A stretch of DNA of 56,928 nucleotides from Bacteroidota bacterium (GTDB lineage: Bacteria > Bacteroidota > Bacteroidia > Chitinophagales > Chitinophagaceae), in the NCBI GenBank assembly GCA_030706635.1, contig JAUZOD010000024.1:1-56928 (forward strand), written 5' to 3'. Under the pieces are notes generated by a model that saw nothing but the letters and a program-made list of their open reading frames with translations, searched no databases and had not been told where the DNA came from. Positions within the stretch are counted from its first letter, which is position 1. Every line of letters starts with the position of its first letter. Positions 8,334 through 16,959 of this stretch are shown in pieces. The position numbers were made by a program, and so were the translations under genes.

Positions 8334-8755
8334 TCTGCAACCAGGAATTTTTGTTCTGTACGGATGAAATAATAGTGTTTGTCTTTCACCACCAGCAACA
8401 TGCCACCGGCATCATGCAGTTTGAGCAGATGGCCCGTATATTGAATGGAACCATCCTGCCGGATGGAACGCGACAAACTCAGCATCGCGCCCTGCATATT
8501 TTCTGTTTTAATTAATAAGGTGGTCACCGAAAGCCCTTTCTCCATCCTGTTTTGAATAGTTCCGGTTACTGAAAGAGAGGGGGTGAGTTGCAGCGTGCAT
8601 ACTGAAGTGGAATGAAATAATTTTTCCAGGGATTCTGAACTGACTTCCATTTTGGTATTAAACGGAATATTCTGCGGAAATGATTTTTCCTGGGCAGAGA
8701 GCAGCAGAACGGACAGCAGACTCCATCCGCAAAAGATTGTTTTCAGGGTATTCAT
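8330..8755 (-). CDS. Small secreted protein of unknown function
   Basis: This 141-residue protein has a signal peptide (hydrophobic residues about 9-20, ending LLLSAQ). The mature part is about 120 residues, rich in beta-type alternation, with one Cys (STSVCTL) and a KDKHYYFIRTEQK tail. I recognise no family. The 4-bp ATGA overlap with the metzincin-like gene makes a two-gene unit likely. Its pairing with an apparently dead protease suggests a partner, inhibitor or chaperone role, but that is inference only. Confidence 0.6.
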   Translation of the reverse strand: MNTLKTIFCGWSLLSVLLLSAQEKSFPQNIPFNTKMEVSSESLEKLFHSTSVCTLQLTPSLSVTGTIQNRMEKGLSVTTLLIKTENMQGAMLSLSRSIRQDGSIQYTGHLLKLHDAGGMLLVVKDKHYYFIRTEQKFLVAE

Positions 8756-8835
8756 CGGATCAGGACCCCCGGCTCTGTTGGAAGCAGGATCCTGGGGTTA
8801 AAACGTGGGAATGGGGGGTTAAATTGCGGGGCGCG

Positions 8836-8973
8836 ATGTGAAAATGTGGAGATGTGCTGATGTGTGAATGATGGAATTTGTTGATTATCAAATATTTATT
8901 TTAAATAAGGTAGGTAGATGAATTGTTCTTATCCTGCCGCCTGAATTTACACATCAGCACATTTCCACATTCT
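8836..8973. repeat. Intergenic inverted-repeat element, copy A
   Basis: The left arm (about 8836-8869) and right arm (about 8945-8973) are near-perfect inverted copies, sharing the core ATGTGCTGATGTGT with a few mismatches outside it. A roughly 75-bp AT-rich spacer lies between them. The right arm abuts the stop codon of the CoA-binding gene. Copies B (28297-28370) and C (41478-41594) share arm sequence with it. No open frame lies inside. Confidence 0.75.
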
Positions 8974-9345
8974 TCAGTATTGCCCCGTTCCCAACAACAC
9001 CAACGTGCAAGCCTCCTGGGTTTTGATGTGATTTGCGCCGGCGAGTTCTTCGAGTTCAGGGTTTTCTGCTCCGGGATTAAAAATGATCCTTTTGGGATGC
9101 AGGGAGAGGATATAATCGTAATAGGACTTCTGATTGTTGGGATTCAGGTAAACCGTTACCGTGTCAACATCCGGAACTGCGGTTGCTTCTAACTGTACAG
9201 GCACATCGGCTACGAAGGATTTTCTTTTTCCGATAGCCACGACGTCGTGGCCGTGCGCCCTCAGTTTATTAATGGCCATATTACTGTATCGCTCAGGATT
9301 ATCAGAAGCGCCAAGCACAACCGTTTTTTTATTAGCAGAAGCCAT
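8974..9345 (-). CDS. CoA-binding domain protein (YccU-like)
   Basis: This 123-residue protein has the glycine-bearing first loop VVLGASDNPERYSNMA and the later segment IIFNPGAENPEL, matching the stand-alone CoA_binding_2 family, a Rossmann-fold nucleotide or CoA binder. It has no signal peptide and is cytoplasmic. The exact role is unknown; relatives are linked to acyl-CoA handling or protein modification. It is probably monocistronic: repeat element A lies immediately downstream and a 40-bp gap separates it from the TonB-like gene upstream. Confidence 0.75.
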   Translation of the reverse strand: MASANKKTVVLGASDNPERYSNMAINKLRAHGHDVVAIGKRKSFVADVPVQLEATAVPDVDTVTVYLNPNNQKSYYDYILSLHPKRIIFNPGAENPELEELAGANHIKTQEACTLVLLGTGQY

Positions 9346-9385
9346 ACTTTGAAAACAATTGAATGAGGGAATGGTTCAGGCGACT

Positions 9386-10144
9386 CTATTTGGAGACTTC
9401 AAGTTTAAAAACGAGCGGTTGGGTTTTATACGACACGACCTTTCTTCCGTTCACTGAAGCGGGTTCCCATTTTCCTGAATTCACGATGATGCGAAAGGCT
9501 TCCCTGTCTAAAGAATATTCAACGGACTTTGAAACTATGGGCTCTACCACATTCCCGTCTTCATCGATCTGAAAAATCATCCGCACGATCCCCTGGATTT
9601 CCCGGGACATAGCGCGGTCGGGATACTGCAAATGATGCTGTAAATATTGCTGCCACTGAATGATGCCTCCCGGGAAAATGGATTCTTTTACATCGGAACT
9701 ATCTTTGTAATTTGGTTTGCCGAGGGTATCCCGGCCCGGGTCCGTGACTTTGATCAGACTGTCCCGGACATAATCATACAGCATCGCCGCTCTTAGGGTA
9801 TCATGGGGTAAAAAAGCATATTTAATGAATTTACCGTCTTTTTTTCCGTCTTTATAATGACCTATTGAATCCAGATTGCCGGAGGTATAATAATAACAGC
9901 TCAAACCATTTAACGTGGTCCCGTCATGATCCTTATAAGTCTGCAATTTGATCATCGGGCCCCACATATGATAATAACTGTATTCCCAGTTTCCGGCTGA
10001 ATCCAGATGGATCCATAAAAGATATTTGGCCGATTTTTCATCGGTTTGTTTCCACTGTTTATCCAGCGCATAAAAAGATTCTTTGAACTGGGCTATGGAA
10101 AAGAGACTGCCGAAGCAGAGGCAGATGGTCAGGATCAGTTTCAT
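9386..10144 (-). CDS. Periplasmic protein with TonB C-terminal-like domain
   Basis: I place the start at 10144 (MKLILTICLCFG), which gives a clean signal peptide and 252 residues; a longer frame back to 10291 has no such signal. A MORN-like stretch (GHYKDGKKDGKFIKY) sits near the middle. The last ~90 residues (from about WQQYLQHHLQYP) match the TonB/energy-transducer C-terminal fold, with IDEDGNVVEP as its usual turn. There is no N-terminal TonB membrane anchor or proline-rich linker, so it is a stand-alone periplasmic domain rather than a working TonB. Such proteins are common in Bacteroidota. Confidence 0.65.
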   Translation of the reverse strand: MKLILTICLCFGSLFSIAQFKESFYALDKQWKQTDEKSAKYLLWIHLDSAGNWEYSYYHMWGPMIKLQTYKDHDGTTLNGLSCYYYTSGNLDSIGHYKDGKKDGKFIKYAFLPHDTLRAAMLYDYVRDSLIKVTDPGRDTLGKPNYKDSSDVKESIFPGGIIQWQQYLQHHLQYPDRAMSREIQGIVRMIFQIDEDGNVVEPIVSKSVEYSLDREAFRIIVNSGKWEPASVNGRKVVSYKTQPLVFKLEVSK

Positions 10145-10248
10145 GCAACCAATATAATAAATTTTTATGGCCGGTTTAAATTCTTCTGTGTTGGGTGCGT
10201 ACGGGTAATTTCCCCTGCTCCATTCCGTTTCATTTCTTATATTGCCGC

Positions 10249-12474
10249 ATGCCGGAAACAGACCTTTCCAATGCGGATTTTCAACTGGCACTGCAGTTTG
10301 TCAACCAAACGGCCCAGCATATATTTCTTACCGGGAAAGCAGGAACGGGCAAAACCACTTTTCTGAAATACGTCAGGGATCACTGCAGTAAGAAAATGGC
10401 CATTGTAGCACCTACCGGTGTTGCGGCCATCAATGCCGGCGGTGTGACAATGCATTCCTTTTTTCAGCTACCTTTTAACCCATTTATACCGGGGAGCGGG
10501 AATTACTGGGATCAAACGGAATCTGCGGTCAATGAGCAAACCTTATTGAAGAAAGTCCGATTTTCCGCATCGAAGAAGGATCTCTTGCAGGAGCTGGACC
10601 TGCTGGTGATCGATGAAGTCAGCATGCTGCGGGCCGATACGCTTGATGCCATGGATTCGATTCTGCGGTTTTATCGCAAAAGATCTCTGCCTTTTGGGGG
10701 CATGCAGATCCTTTTTATCGGAGACCTTCACCAGTTGCCTCCGGTGATTAATAAAACGGAATGGGAAATCCTCAGGAACCATTATGCCAGCCCTTTCTTT
10801 TTTGATGCGCAGGTTTTGAAGAATTGCGCCATGGTAAATATTACCCTAAAAAAAATATACCGGCAAAAAGATGCGGCTTTCATTGATCTGCTGAACGGCA
10901 TTCGCACCAATCAGATAACAGAAAATGAACTGACCGTTCTCCATAAACGGCATGACCCTCATTTTGAGCCGGGTTATGGGGAACAATACATCACGCTCAC
11001 CACCCACAATGCCAGAGCCGATACGATCAATAAACAGCAACTGGATAAATTGTCCGGCTATCCATATTGCTTTCAAGCTGAAATGACAGGCGATTTTGAT
11101 CCGAGATCGCTGATAGCAGAGGATCAGCTGTTCCTGAAAAAAGGGGCGCAGGTGATGTTTGTCAAGAATGATAAAGGCGAGAACCGACGATATTTCAACG
11201 GCAAGATTGCTGTTGTAAGCCAGGTCAGCCAGGATGAAATTCGCGTGCGTTTTCCCGGAGAAAATGTTGAGCTGATATTGGAAAAAGAAACCTGGAGAAA
11301 TATCCGCTATCAGTATGACCGCGAAAAAGAAACGGTGGAAGAGGAAACCATCGGCAGTTTTACGCAGTACCCGGTGAGGCTGGCCTGGGCCATTACCATT
11401 CATAAAAGCCAGGGCCTGACCTTTGACAAGGCAATCATTGATGCCGGTGCCTCTTTTGCGCCCGGGCAGGTATATGTTGCGCTGAGCAGGCTGACTTCGT
11501 TGGAAGGACTGATTTTGTATTCCCGCATTCATCCCGGCAGTATCCTTACCGATCCGCAGGTAGCTGCGTTCTCAGCGTCTGAAGCATCTTCCGTTTTTTT
11601 GCAGGAGCGGCTGCAGCAGGAACAAGGCGATTACGTGCTGAGATTAATTGAAGAAGCTTTTCAATGGGATAAACTGACGGCCGTTTTCAGGAATCATTAT
11701 GTGCTGCGCGGTAATTCTTTTATTTCCGAAAGGGACGAACCTGCTGAATGGGCAAAACATATCCTGGCTAAAGTAGAGGAGGAAGGCCTGGTGTGTGCGA
11801 AATTCGGAAAGCAACTCACTGCCCTGATGGTAAGCGCTAAGGAAGACGGCTATCAATCGCTGCAACCCCGGATTGAAGCGGCCTGCCATTATTTCCTTAA
11901 AGTGATTGACCTGTTACTGAATGCTGTTGCCGGCCGCAAAACCAAAGCAAAGAATACGATCAAAGCTAAAAAATATACGAAAGAATTAAACGGATTGGAA
12001 AGAACCTTGCTTTCTAAGAAAGACCAGCTTAATCAGTCGTTGCGTATGGGGGAAGGATTGGTAAAGGGGTTGGAGGTGAACTCCTTGTTCGAAATGACAA
12101 AACCCACCCGACCGGCTGTTGAAGAAAAGACCACTGCGGAAAAAACCCCGAAATTAAAGAAGGGCGAAACCCAACGTATAAGCCTTGCGATGTTTAAGGA
12201 GAATAAAACGATACCTGAAATTGCAAAACTTCGTTCTCTGAGTGCCTATACCGTAGAAAATCACATTGTTTCATTTATCGGAACCGGAGAAATTAATGTT
12301 CACGAATTGGTTGCGGAGGAGAAATTAAATCCTATTTTGGAAGCCATCCGGGATTCTGGTGATGGGTTCATCGGACCAATAAAAGAAAAACTGGGCGGAG
12401 CATTTTCCTGGCTGGAGATCAAGGCAGTGATGAATTATCGGGAAAGATCAGCGACCAGTACTACAGACGCCTGA
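10249..12474 (+). CDS. PIF1-type DNA helicase with C-terminal helix-turn-helix
   Basis: This is a 741-residue protein from the ATG at 10249; an upstream frame from 10195 would add an unrelated tail. It has Walker A GKAGTGKTT (29-37), a TGVAAINAGG motif typical of PIF1/RecD-like SF1B helicases, Walker B IDEVSML (121-127), GDLHQLPPV, and the late motif VRLAWAITIHKSQGLTF. The C-terminal third has a basic linker, then a helix-turn-helix-like segment (IPEIAKLRSLSAYTVENHI), like the C-terminal HTH of some bacterial helicases. It probably unwinds DNA structures or aids recombination and replication. It converges on the FAD oxidoreductase gene, 14 bp away. Confidence 0.85.
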   Translation: MPETDLSNADFQLALQFVNQTAQHIFLTGKAGTGKTTFLKYVRDHCSKKMAIVAPTGVAAINAGGVTMHSFFQLPFNPFIPGSGNYWDQTESAVNEQTLLKKVRFSASKKDLLQELDLLVIDEVSMLRADTLDAMDSILRFYRKRSLPFGGMQILFIGDLHQLPPVINKTEWEILRNHYASPFFFDAQVLKNCAMVNITLKKIYRQKDAAFIDLLNGIRTNQITENELTVLHKRHDPHFEPGYGEQYITLTTHNARADTINKQQLDKLSGYPYCFQAEMTGDFDPRSLIAEDQLFLKKGAQVMFVKNDKGENRRYFNGKIAVVSQVSQDEIRVRFPGENVELILEKETWRNIRYQYDREKETVEEETIGSFTQYPVRLAWAITIHKSQGLTFDKAIIDAGASFAPGQVYVALSRLTSLEGLILYSRIHPGSILTDPQVAAFSASEASSVFLQERLQQEQGDYVLRLIEEAFQWDKLTAVFRNHYVLRGNSFISERDEPAEWAKHILAKVEEEGLVCAKFGKQLTALMVSAKEDGYQSLQPRIEAACHYFLKVIDLLLNAVAGRKTKAKNTIKAKKYTKELNGLERTLLSKKDQLNQSLRMGEGLVKGLEVNSLFEMTKPTRPAVEEKTTAEKTPKLKKGETQRISLAMFKENKTIPEIAKLRSLSAYTVENHIVSFIGTGEINVHELVAEEKLNPILEAIRDSGDGFIGPIKEKLGGAFSWLEIKAVMNYRERSATSTTDA

Positions 12475-12488
12475 CAACCCCCCAGCCT

Positions 12489-13625
12489 CTAAAATCCTGC
12501 GCCATGGGTTTTCCTGATCAATCTGCGAAGGAGACCTGGAAAGGGTTTCAGCAACCTGATGAGCAGAGCAGACCAAAATGGATTTCCAAAAAAACGTTGA
12601 AGGATGCGGCCAGTGTTTAAGCGGGCAGCAAAATTTCTTTTCCATTCCCTCTGGTATGTTGTTTCCAGTTGACTGCGTTCACACGAATGCCCTAAAAACT
12701 TATCCAGGCAATCCGCCGCAATCTTTGATCCATGAAGTGCCATGCTCATTCCGTTTCCGCATAAAGGAGTGATCATACCGGCCGCGTCTCCCACGCAGAG
12801 CACGTGATTCTCCACCTGCGTTTTTTTGGCGAAGCTGATCTGGGATATCGTCAACGGGTCTTCATAAAGATGTTCAATGCTGTCGAATACTTCCCGGAGT
12901 TTTGGATTTCGTTTAAGTATCCCGTTTTCCATTTCTTTAATGGACTGACCGCTTTTTTTTAAATTCCTGGAAAGAGTAAGGTAACAGAGGCAATACCGGT
13001 TGTCTTCAATTTTGGAGATTCCGCAATAACCGCCCCGGAAATTGTGCAGCGCTATCTGGTTCTCCGGGAATGCCGCCCGGACATGATATTTTACACCTAC
13101 ATAGTTTTTACTGCCGGCCGCATTTGTAAAAGGCCGCTTCCATTTAACATCGAGATTGCTTCTTTTCCCATAACCCGCGCAGGCCGTGCGGGCTCTGAAT
13201 AGACCTGCGGATGTACTGATGTTGAACAGATCTCTCTTATAGCTGATGTCCGTTACTTTTGTGTTCTCCAGAACGGTTGCTCCGGAATTTTTAGCAATCC
13301 TTGCCATCGCCGCATCGAGTTTGAACCGGCTGATGCCAAAACCACCCAGCGGCAGGGTTTCCGTAATAGAATATCCATCGGGGGCGCTGATCGTTACCTG
13401 GCTGATTCGCGGCAGATTCCATTCATTCAGGGGCAAACCCAGTTTCAATAGGAAATCCCAGCTTTCCATGCTGATGTATTCGCCGCAGACTTTATGAAAA
13501 GGATAGGTTTCCTTTTCCAGCAACAACACGCGATAGCCTTTGCGGGAGAGCAGGATAGCGAGAGATAGTCCTGCCAGTCCGCCACCCACAATGGCTGTGT
13601 CGTATAGGATGGGAGGATTGGTCAT
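12489..13625 (-). CDS. FAD-dependent oxidoreductase, geranylgeranyl reductase-like
   Basis: This 378-residue protein has an N-terminal FAD dinucleotide fold (IVGGGLAGLSLAILL), the family segment FHKVCGEYIS, and a second FAD motif (CVGDAAGMITPLCGNGM). These match the geranylgeranyl reductase/aromatic hydroxylase superfamily. It could reduce prenyl double bonds or hydroxylate an aromatic ring; the sequence alone does not decide. It is the last gene of a four-gene leftward cluster. The start at 13625 overlaps the methyltransferase stop by 4 bp (ATGA). The position suggests a tailoring step after polyketide formation and methylation. The C-terminus is basic and hydrophobic (LLIRLLKPFPGLLRRLIRK), perhaps for membrane contact. 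Confidence 0.8.
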   Translation of the reverse strand: MTNPPILYDTAIVGGGLAGLSLAILLSRKGYRVLLLEKETYPFHKVCGEYISMESWDFLLKLGLPLNEWNLPRISQVTISAPDGYSITETLPLGGFGISRFKLDAAMARIAKNSGATVLENTKVTDISYKRDLFNISTSAGLFRARTACAGYGKRSNLDVKWKRPFTNAAGSKNYVGVKYHVRAAFPENQIALHNFRGGYCGISKIEDNRYCLCYLTLSRNLKKSGQSIKEMENGILKRNPKLREVFDSIEHLYEDPLTISQISFAKKTQVENHVLCVGDAAGMITPLCGNGMSMALHGSKIAADCLDKFLGHSCERSQLETTYQREWKRNFAARLNTGRILQRFFGNPFWSALLIRLLKPFPGLLRRLIRKTHGAGF

Positions 13626-14311
13626 GATGGAACAATAACCAGCCACCGGAATGCCCAGTTCCAGGTGATTGTGTAATCAGGAATTCCGGCTTTATCCAGG
13701 ATGACTTTTAATTCTTTTCTTTTAAAACCTCTGAGCACAGACAGGGGCGCATCGTTTTTCACGAGATAGGATCTGGAAAAAAGGGCAGTCAGTATCCGGA
13801 TGGCATAATAAGCAAGCGGATGCCGGTGCAGATCGTTGATAAAAAATCCAATCCGGGACTGCGCTTTCATCCAGCGGAACATGTCCGGGAGTTGCGATTC
13901 GCTGAAGTGATGACAAAACAGGGAAGAAAACAGAATATCCGGTTTTTCGTCAAATATAACCTGCCGGTAATCGCTCAAAATAAATTGCGGTTTTTTCTTC
14001 CAGGCCACTGTCTGCGCCACCTGGATACAGTCCGGGTTCAGATCAATGCCGGTGCAGTTCAGACTTATTTTTTTTTCAGGAGTATTTTCCTGAATGGTCA
14101 GCAGATTATCTCCTCCTCCGCAGCCGATTTCGCACAGGCTGATTTTTTGGTGACCGGAAGCGAGGGCTTTGAAGCCTTTCCGGGTTATGGCATGGCCACC
14201 GAGCCAACGATTAATCACCTGAAGCTCGTACAAATTCCGGGTTATGTCCGCCGACGGAATACCCGGCTGGTCAAGCAGTTCTGACTTATGACTGCGCGGG
14301 GAAAAATACAT
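13622..14311 (-). CDS. Class I SAM methyltransferase of the type III PKS cluster
   Basis: About 229 residues from the ATG at 14311; a TTG at 14332 would add seven. SAM motif I reads EIGCGGGDNLL and is followed by an acidic GIDLNPDC turn. The fold is that of small-molecule methyltransferases such as those acting on polyketide or quinone rings. It lies between the type III PKS (stop at 14336) and the FAD enzyme (4-bp overlap), so one transcript is nearly certain. By analogy with the actinobacterial srs operon (PKS, methyltransferase, oxygenase), it may methylate a resorcinol-type product. The substrate is inferred, not shown. Confidence 0.8.
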   Translation of the reverse strand: MYFSPRSHKSELLDQPGIPSADITRNLYELQVINRWLGGHAITRKGFKALASGHQKISLCEIGCGGGDNLLTIQENTPEKKISLNCTGIDLNPDCIQVAQTVAWKKKPQFILSDYRQVIFDEKPDILFSSLFCHHFSESQLPDMFRWMKAQSRIGFFINDLHRHPLAYYAIRILTALFSRSYLVKNDAPLSVLRGFKRKELKVILDKAGIPDYTITWNWAFRWLVIVPS

Positions 14312-14335
14312 AATCAGTGTAAAAAGATTCAAGAT

Positions 14336-15424
14336 TTAGTTGCCGGCGATAAATGTTTCCATGGTTAGTCCGGGTCCAAATGCAGCACCGAACACCGTAT
14401 GTGAATCCCCGCTAGTGAAACTTTTGAAAAGCTTGTCGAGCACAAACAGAATGGTCGGAGACGACATGTTGCCGAAATCATTCAGTACCTCATATCCCGC
14501 AGCCAGTTTTTCTTTCGGTAGCCCGAGACTTTTTTCTATGGCTTCCAGAATTTTTCTGCCACCGGGATGGATACACCAATCGGAAACTGCATCCAGGGGA
14601 AGCCGTGTTTTTGCAAGGGCATTTTCCACCAGATTTTTAAAATCCTCTTCGATCAGGCCGGGGACATAATTGCTCAGGGTCATGGCGAAACCTGTGGAAG
14701 ATAGTGCCCAGCTCATATCCTGTTTCCCTTTGGGAATCACTTCGGCATAAAATCCGTGAAGCTGGAATCCCCCTATTTTGTCGTCATCTCCGGTAACCAG
14801 CACAGCGGCTGAACCGTCTCCAAACAAAAGGCTGGAGGTAATATTATCTATGGAGGGCTCCTGCTGAAAATGCAGAGTACAAAGTTCCGTACAAACGATC
14901 ATCACCCTGGCTGAGGGTTCAGCATTACAGATCGCATCAGCCAGTTTAAGTGCATGAATGGCTGCGTAACATCCCATAAAATTTACCGAGGTCCTGAAAA
15001 TATTCTTCGGAAGATCCAGCAGGTCCATTAAATACAAATCCAGGCCGGGAGCACTTAATCCCGTACAGGTCACCGTAATGAGATGCGTGATTTCCTTTGC
15101 AGACAGATTGTTCTGCAGGCAGTTCAGGACGGCTTCGGCGGATAATGCAGGAGCGAACTGGTTAAACAGCTCCATCCTTTTTTCAAGGGAGGGAAAAGGT
15201 TCCAGGTTCTCCGTTGGTGGATAAAAGGTCCAGTTTTGCGGGGATTTGCTATAATCGGACAGAACAGAATACCGGTTTGAAATGCCACTCTGTCCATACA
15301 GGTATCTCAGCTTCCTGCGGTCCTTTTCATTGAAGGCATAGATCCGGCTCATAAAATTCAGAATCTCGTTCTGGTCATGTTTAAATCGCGGAACAGCCGT
15401 GCCGATGGATTTGATTTGGCTCAA
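14336..15424 (-). CDS. Type III polyketide synthase (chalcone synthase-like)
   Basis: A 362-residue protein with the chalcone-synthase catalytic triad: Cys152 in NFMGCYAAIHAL, His286 in CIHPGGRKIL and Asn319 in NDFGNMSS. It also has the structural motif FGDGSAAVLV and the C-terminal FGAAFGPGLT loop. It condenses malonyl-CoA onto an acyl starter to give alkylresorcinols, alkylpyrones or similar rings. The start is a TTG at 15422-15424; the next Met lies well inside the conserved region. UbiA lies 33 bp upstream, and the methyltransferase and FAD enzyme follow directly. The starter and ring type cannot be read from sequence; long fatty-acyl starters are common in bacterial members. Confidence 0.92.
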   Translation of the reverse strand: MSQIKSIGTAVPRFKHDQNEILNFMSRIYAFNEKDRRKLRYLYGQSGISNRYSVLSDYSKSPQNWTFYPPTENLEPFPSLEKRMELFNQFAPALSAEAVLNCLQNNLSAKEITHLITVTCTGLSAPGLDLYLMDLLDLPKNIFRTSVNFMGCYAAIHALKLADAICNAEPSARVMIVCTELCTLHFQQEPSIDNITSSLLFGDGSAAVLVTGDDDKIGGFQLHGFYAEVIPKGKQDMSWALSSTGFAMTLSNYVPGLIEEDFKNLVENALAKTRLPLDAVSDWCIHPGGRKILEAIEKSLGLPKEKLAAGYEVLNDFGNMSSPTILFVLDKLFKSFTSGDSHTVFGAAFGPGLTMETFIAGN

Positions 15425-15457
15425 TAAAGGGTGTTTAAGATGGTTTCTTAATGGAAT

Positions 15458-16321
15458 TTAATGTAAATGCATCAGAAATACAACAATAAAGCCAAGGTTG
15501 GTACAGCAGGATGCGATTACATTCATTCGCATGGTATGCTCAAAGTCCGCCATGGCGGAATCCCGCCAGACCTTTACCGCCCAGGTTGTAAAATATACGA
15601 TAACGGGTACCATACAGGTTGCAAAAACAAGGAATTCTTTTATTTCCAGGGAAAGCTGAAAGACCAGGGCCAGGGCTGCAAAGGCCATGCAATAGACAAC
15701 TGCCGCAAAGCAGAATGTGCCCCGGTATCCCAGTACCGCACTGAGGGTGCGGACGCCATCGAGAGCATCCTCCTTATGCTGATATATCTGGGTCAGCGGA
15801 TAAAATCCGCCAATCAGCAGAGACGCAGCCAGCATTCCGGGTACCGGCACCCGTAAACTCAAGGCGGAGTCCGCTCCGTGGAATACCATAAAAAAAATCA
15901 GTGCACCCTGGAAAATGACTACGGTGAGGTAGCCCCATACAGGATATTTTTTCAGGCGGATTTGTCTCGCACTATAGGCCCTGGATGCCAGTATATACAA
16001 TATGGTTCCCATCATAAAGTAAATGCTGATCATCATGCTGAGCAAAATAGCCAGTAGATCCATCAGCAGACTGATATAAAATAACTGATGGGTGGGAGCG
16101 GGGGGGGACTTCAGGCCCCCGATGCTTCCCTCGTCCCGGTCCATATAACTGTTATACCCATTACTGGAAGGATAAAGCAAAAAATGGATGATAAAAAAGA
16201 TCAGTAAAGCGCGGGCAAGATCAGGATGCAGCAATTGGCCGAGGGCAAACCAATATACAGGCATCAGGAAGAAAGAAAAATGAAATCTTAGCAATTGAAA
16301 GCTGGAACGGTAGAAAATCAT
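15458..16321 (-). CDS. UbiA-family membrane prenyltransferase with altered first Asp motif
   Basis: A 287-residue polytopic protein with about eight or nine hydrophobic segments. The second Asp-rich motif is clear (HKEDALDGVRTLS). The first, normally NDxxDxxxD, reads NGYNSYMDRDEGSIGG, keeping some acidic residues but not the usual spacing. UbiA enzymes transfer a prenyl chain to an aromatic acceptor in the membrane. As the first gene of the cluster with a type III PKS, it may prenylate the PKS product. Alternatively it may act as a divergent UbiA-type cyclase. The motif variant may be characteristic of this subfamily. Confidence 0.75.
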   Translation of the reverse strand: MIFYRSSFQLLRFHFSFFLMPVYWFALGQLLHPDLARALLIFFIIHFLLYPSSNGYNSYMDRDEGSIGGLKSPPAPTHQLFYISLLMDLLAILLSMMISIYFMMGTILYILASRAYSARQIRLKKYPVWGYLTVVIFQGALIFFMVFHGADSALSLRVPVPGMLAASLLIGGFYPLTQIYQHKEDALDGVRTLSAVLGYRGTFCFAAVVYCMAFAALALVFQLSLEIKEFLVFATCMVPVIVYFTTWAVKVWRDSAMADFEHTMRMNVIASCCTNLGFIVVFLMHLH

Positions 16322-16517
16322 AAACAGGCAAACTGTAATTTAAAATTCTTTGCCGGGAAAAGCGCCGGAGCACTGTCGATTGTTTCGGTTAATCCCTCCT
16401 GCAGAGGGAAATCTTTCCCGGTCCTGAAAAAATTATACGCCATAATGATCTATTATTCAGTTGCTTATATGGTGGTATGGATTTCGTTTTCAGGAGGGCG
16501 ATTTAAATATCCAACTT

Positions 16518-16940
16518 ATGAAAACCAGAATGTGTAACAGAATTTGCAGATTGATTTTACCAGGGATCTTTTTTTCTTTCCTGATGCAGGGCCAGGTTGC
16601 TCAATGGAACTTCAATAACAATCTTACGGGAACCGGTTCAACGAATGTTGTATCTGCAAATACTGTTGTCTTTGGTTCTTTTAAGGCTACATCCAATGAA
16701 AATGCCGCAGATTTATCCTGGAAACTGGGTGTCCAGTTCCGCATTAATGCAGAACTGGCAGGTGTTTATCAGTTTAATTTGTATGATATGAACGGAGTGA
16801 AGCTTGGCGTAAAACAGATTAATCTGGTATCAGGTACCCAGGTATTGAATATGGATAATGCCCGCAACAAATCAGGCATTTATATTCTCATCTCAGAACA
16901 CGCCGGCCAGCGGCGCGTGACCAAAGTAGCTGTGCTATAA
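16518..16940 (+). CDS. Very short secreted protein, T9SS sorting tail with almost no passenger
   Basis: I start at the ATG at 16518 (MKTRMCNRICRLIL), giving 140 residues. A signal peptide is followed by QVAQWNFNNNLTGTG, a phrase typical of the opening of LamG-like or repeat-bearing T9SS proteins. A linker like the FKATxxxNxxxLSW region that precedes sorting domains comes next, and then a full T9SS type A-like sorting domain with FNLYDMNGVKLG and IYILISE. Only about 40 residues could be mature passenger. It may be an internally deleted descendant of a large exoprotein or a real short surface peptide. It is flanked by leftward genes on both sides. Confidence 0.6.
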   Translation: MKTRMCNRICRLILPGIFFSFLMQGQVAQWNFNNNLTGTGSTNVVSANTVVFGSFKATSNENAADLSWKLGVQFRINAELAGVYQFNLYDMNGVKLGVKQINLVSGTQVLNMDNARNKSGIYILISEHAGQRRVTKVAVL

Positions 16941-16959
16941 ACTTACCTGTAGGAACGGC

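Noticed and set aside
10195-10248. Upstream extension of the helicase start
   Set aside because: The extra 18 residues do not resemble the family and overlap the region upstream of the TonB-like gene. The ATG at 10249 starts directly before the conserved part.
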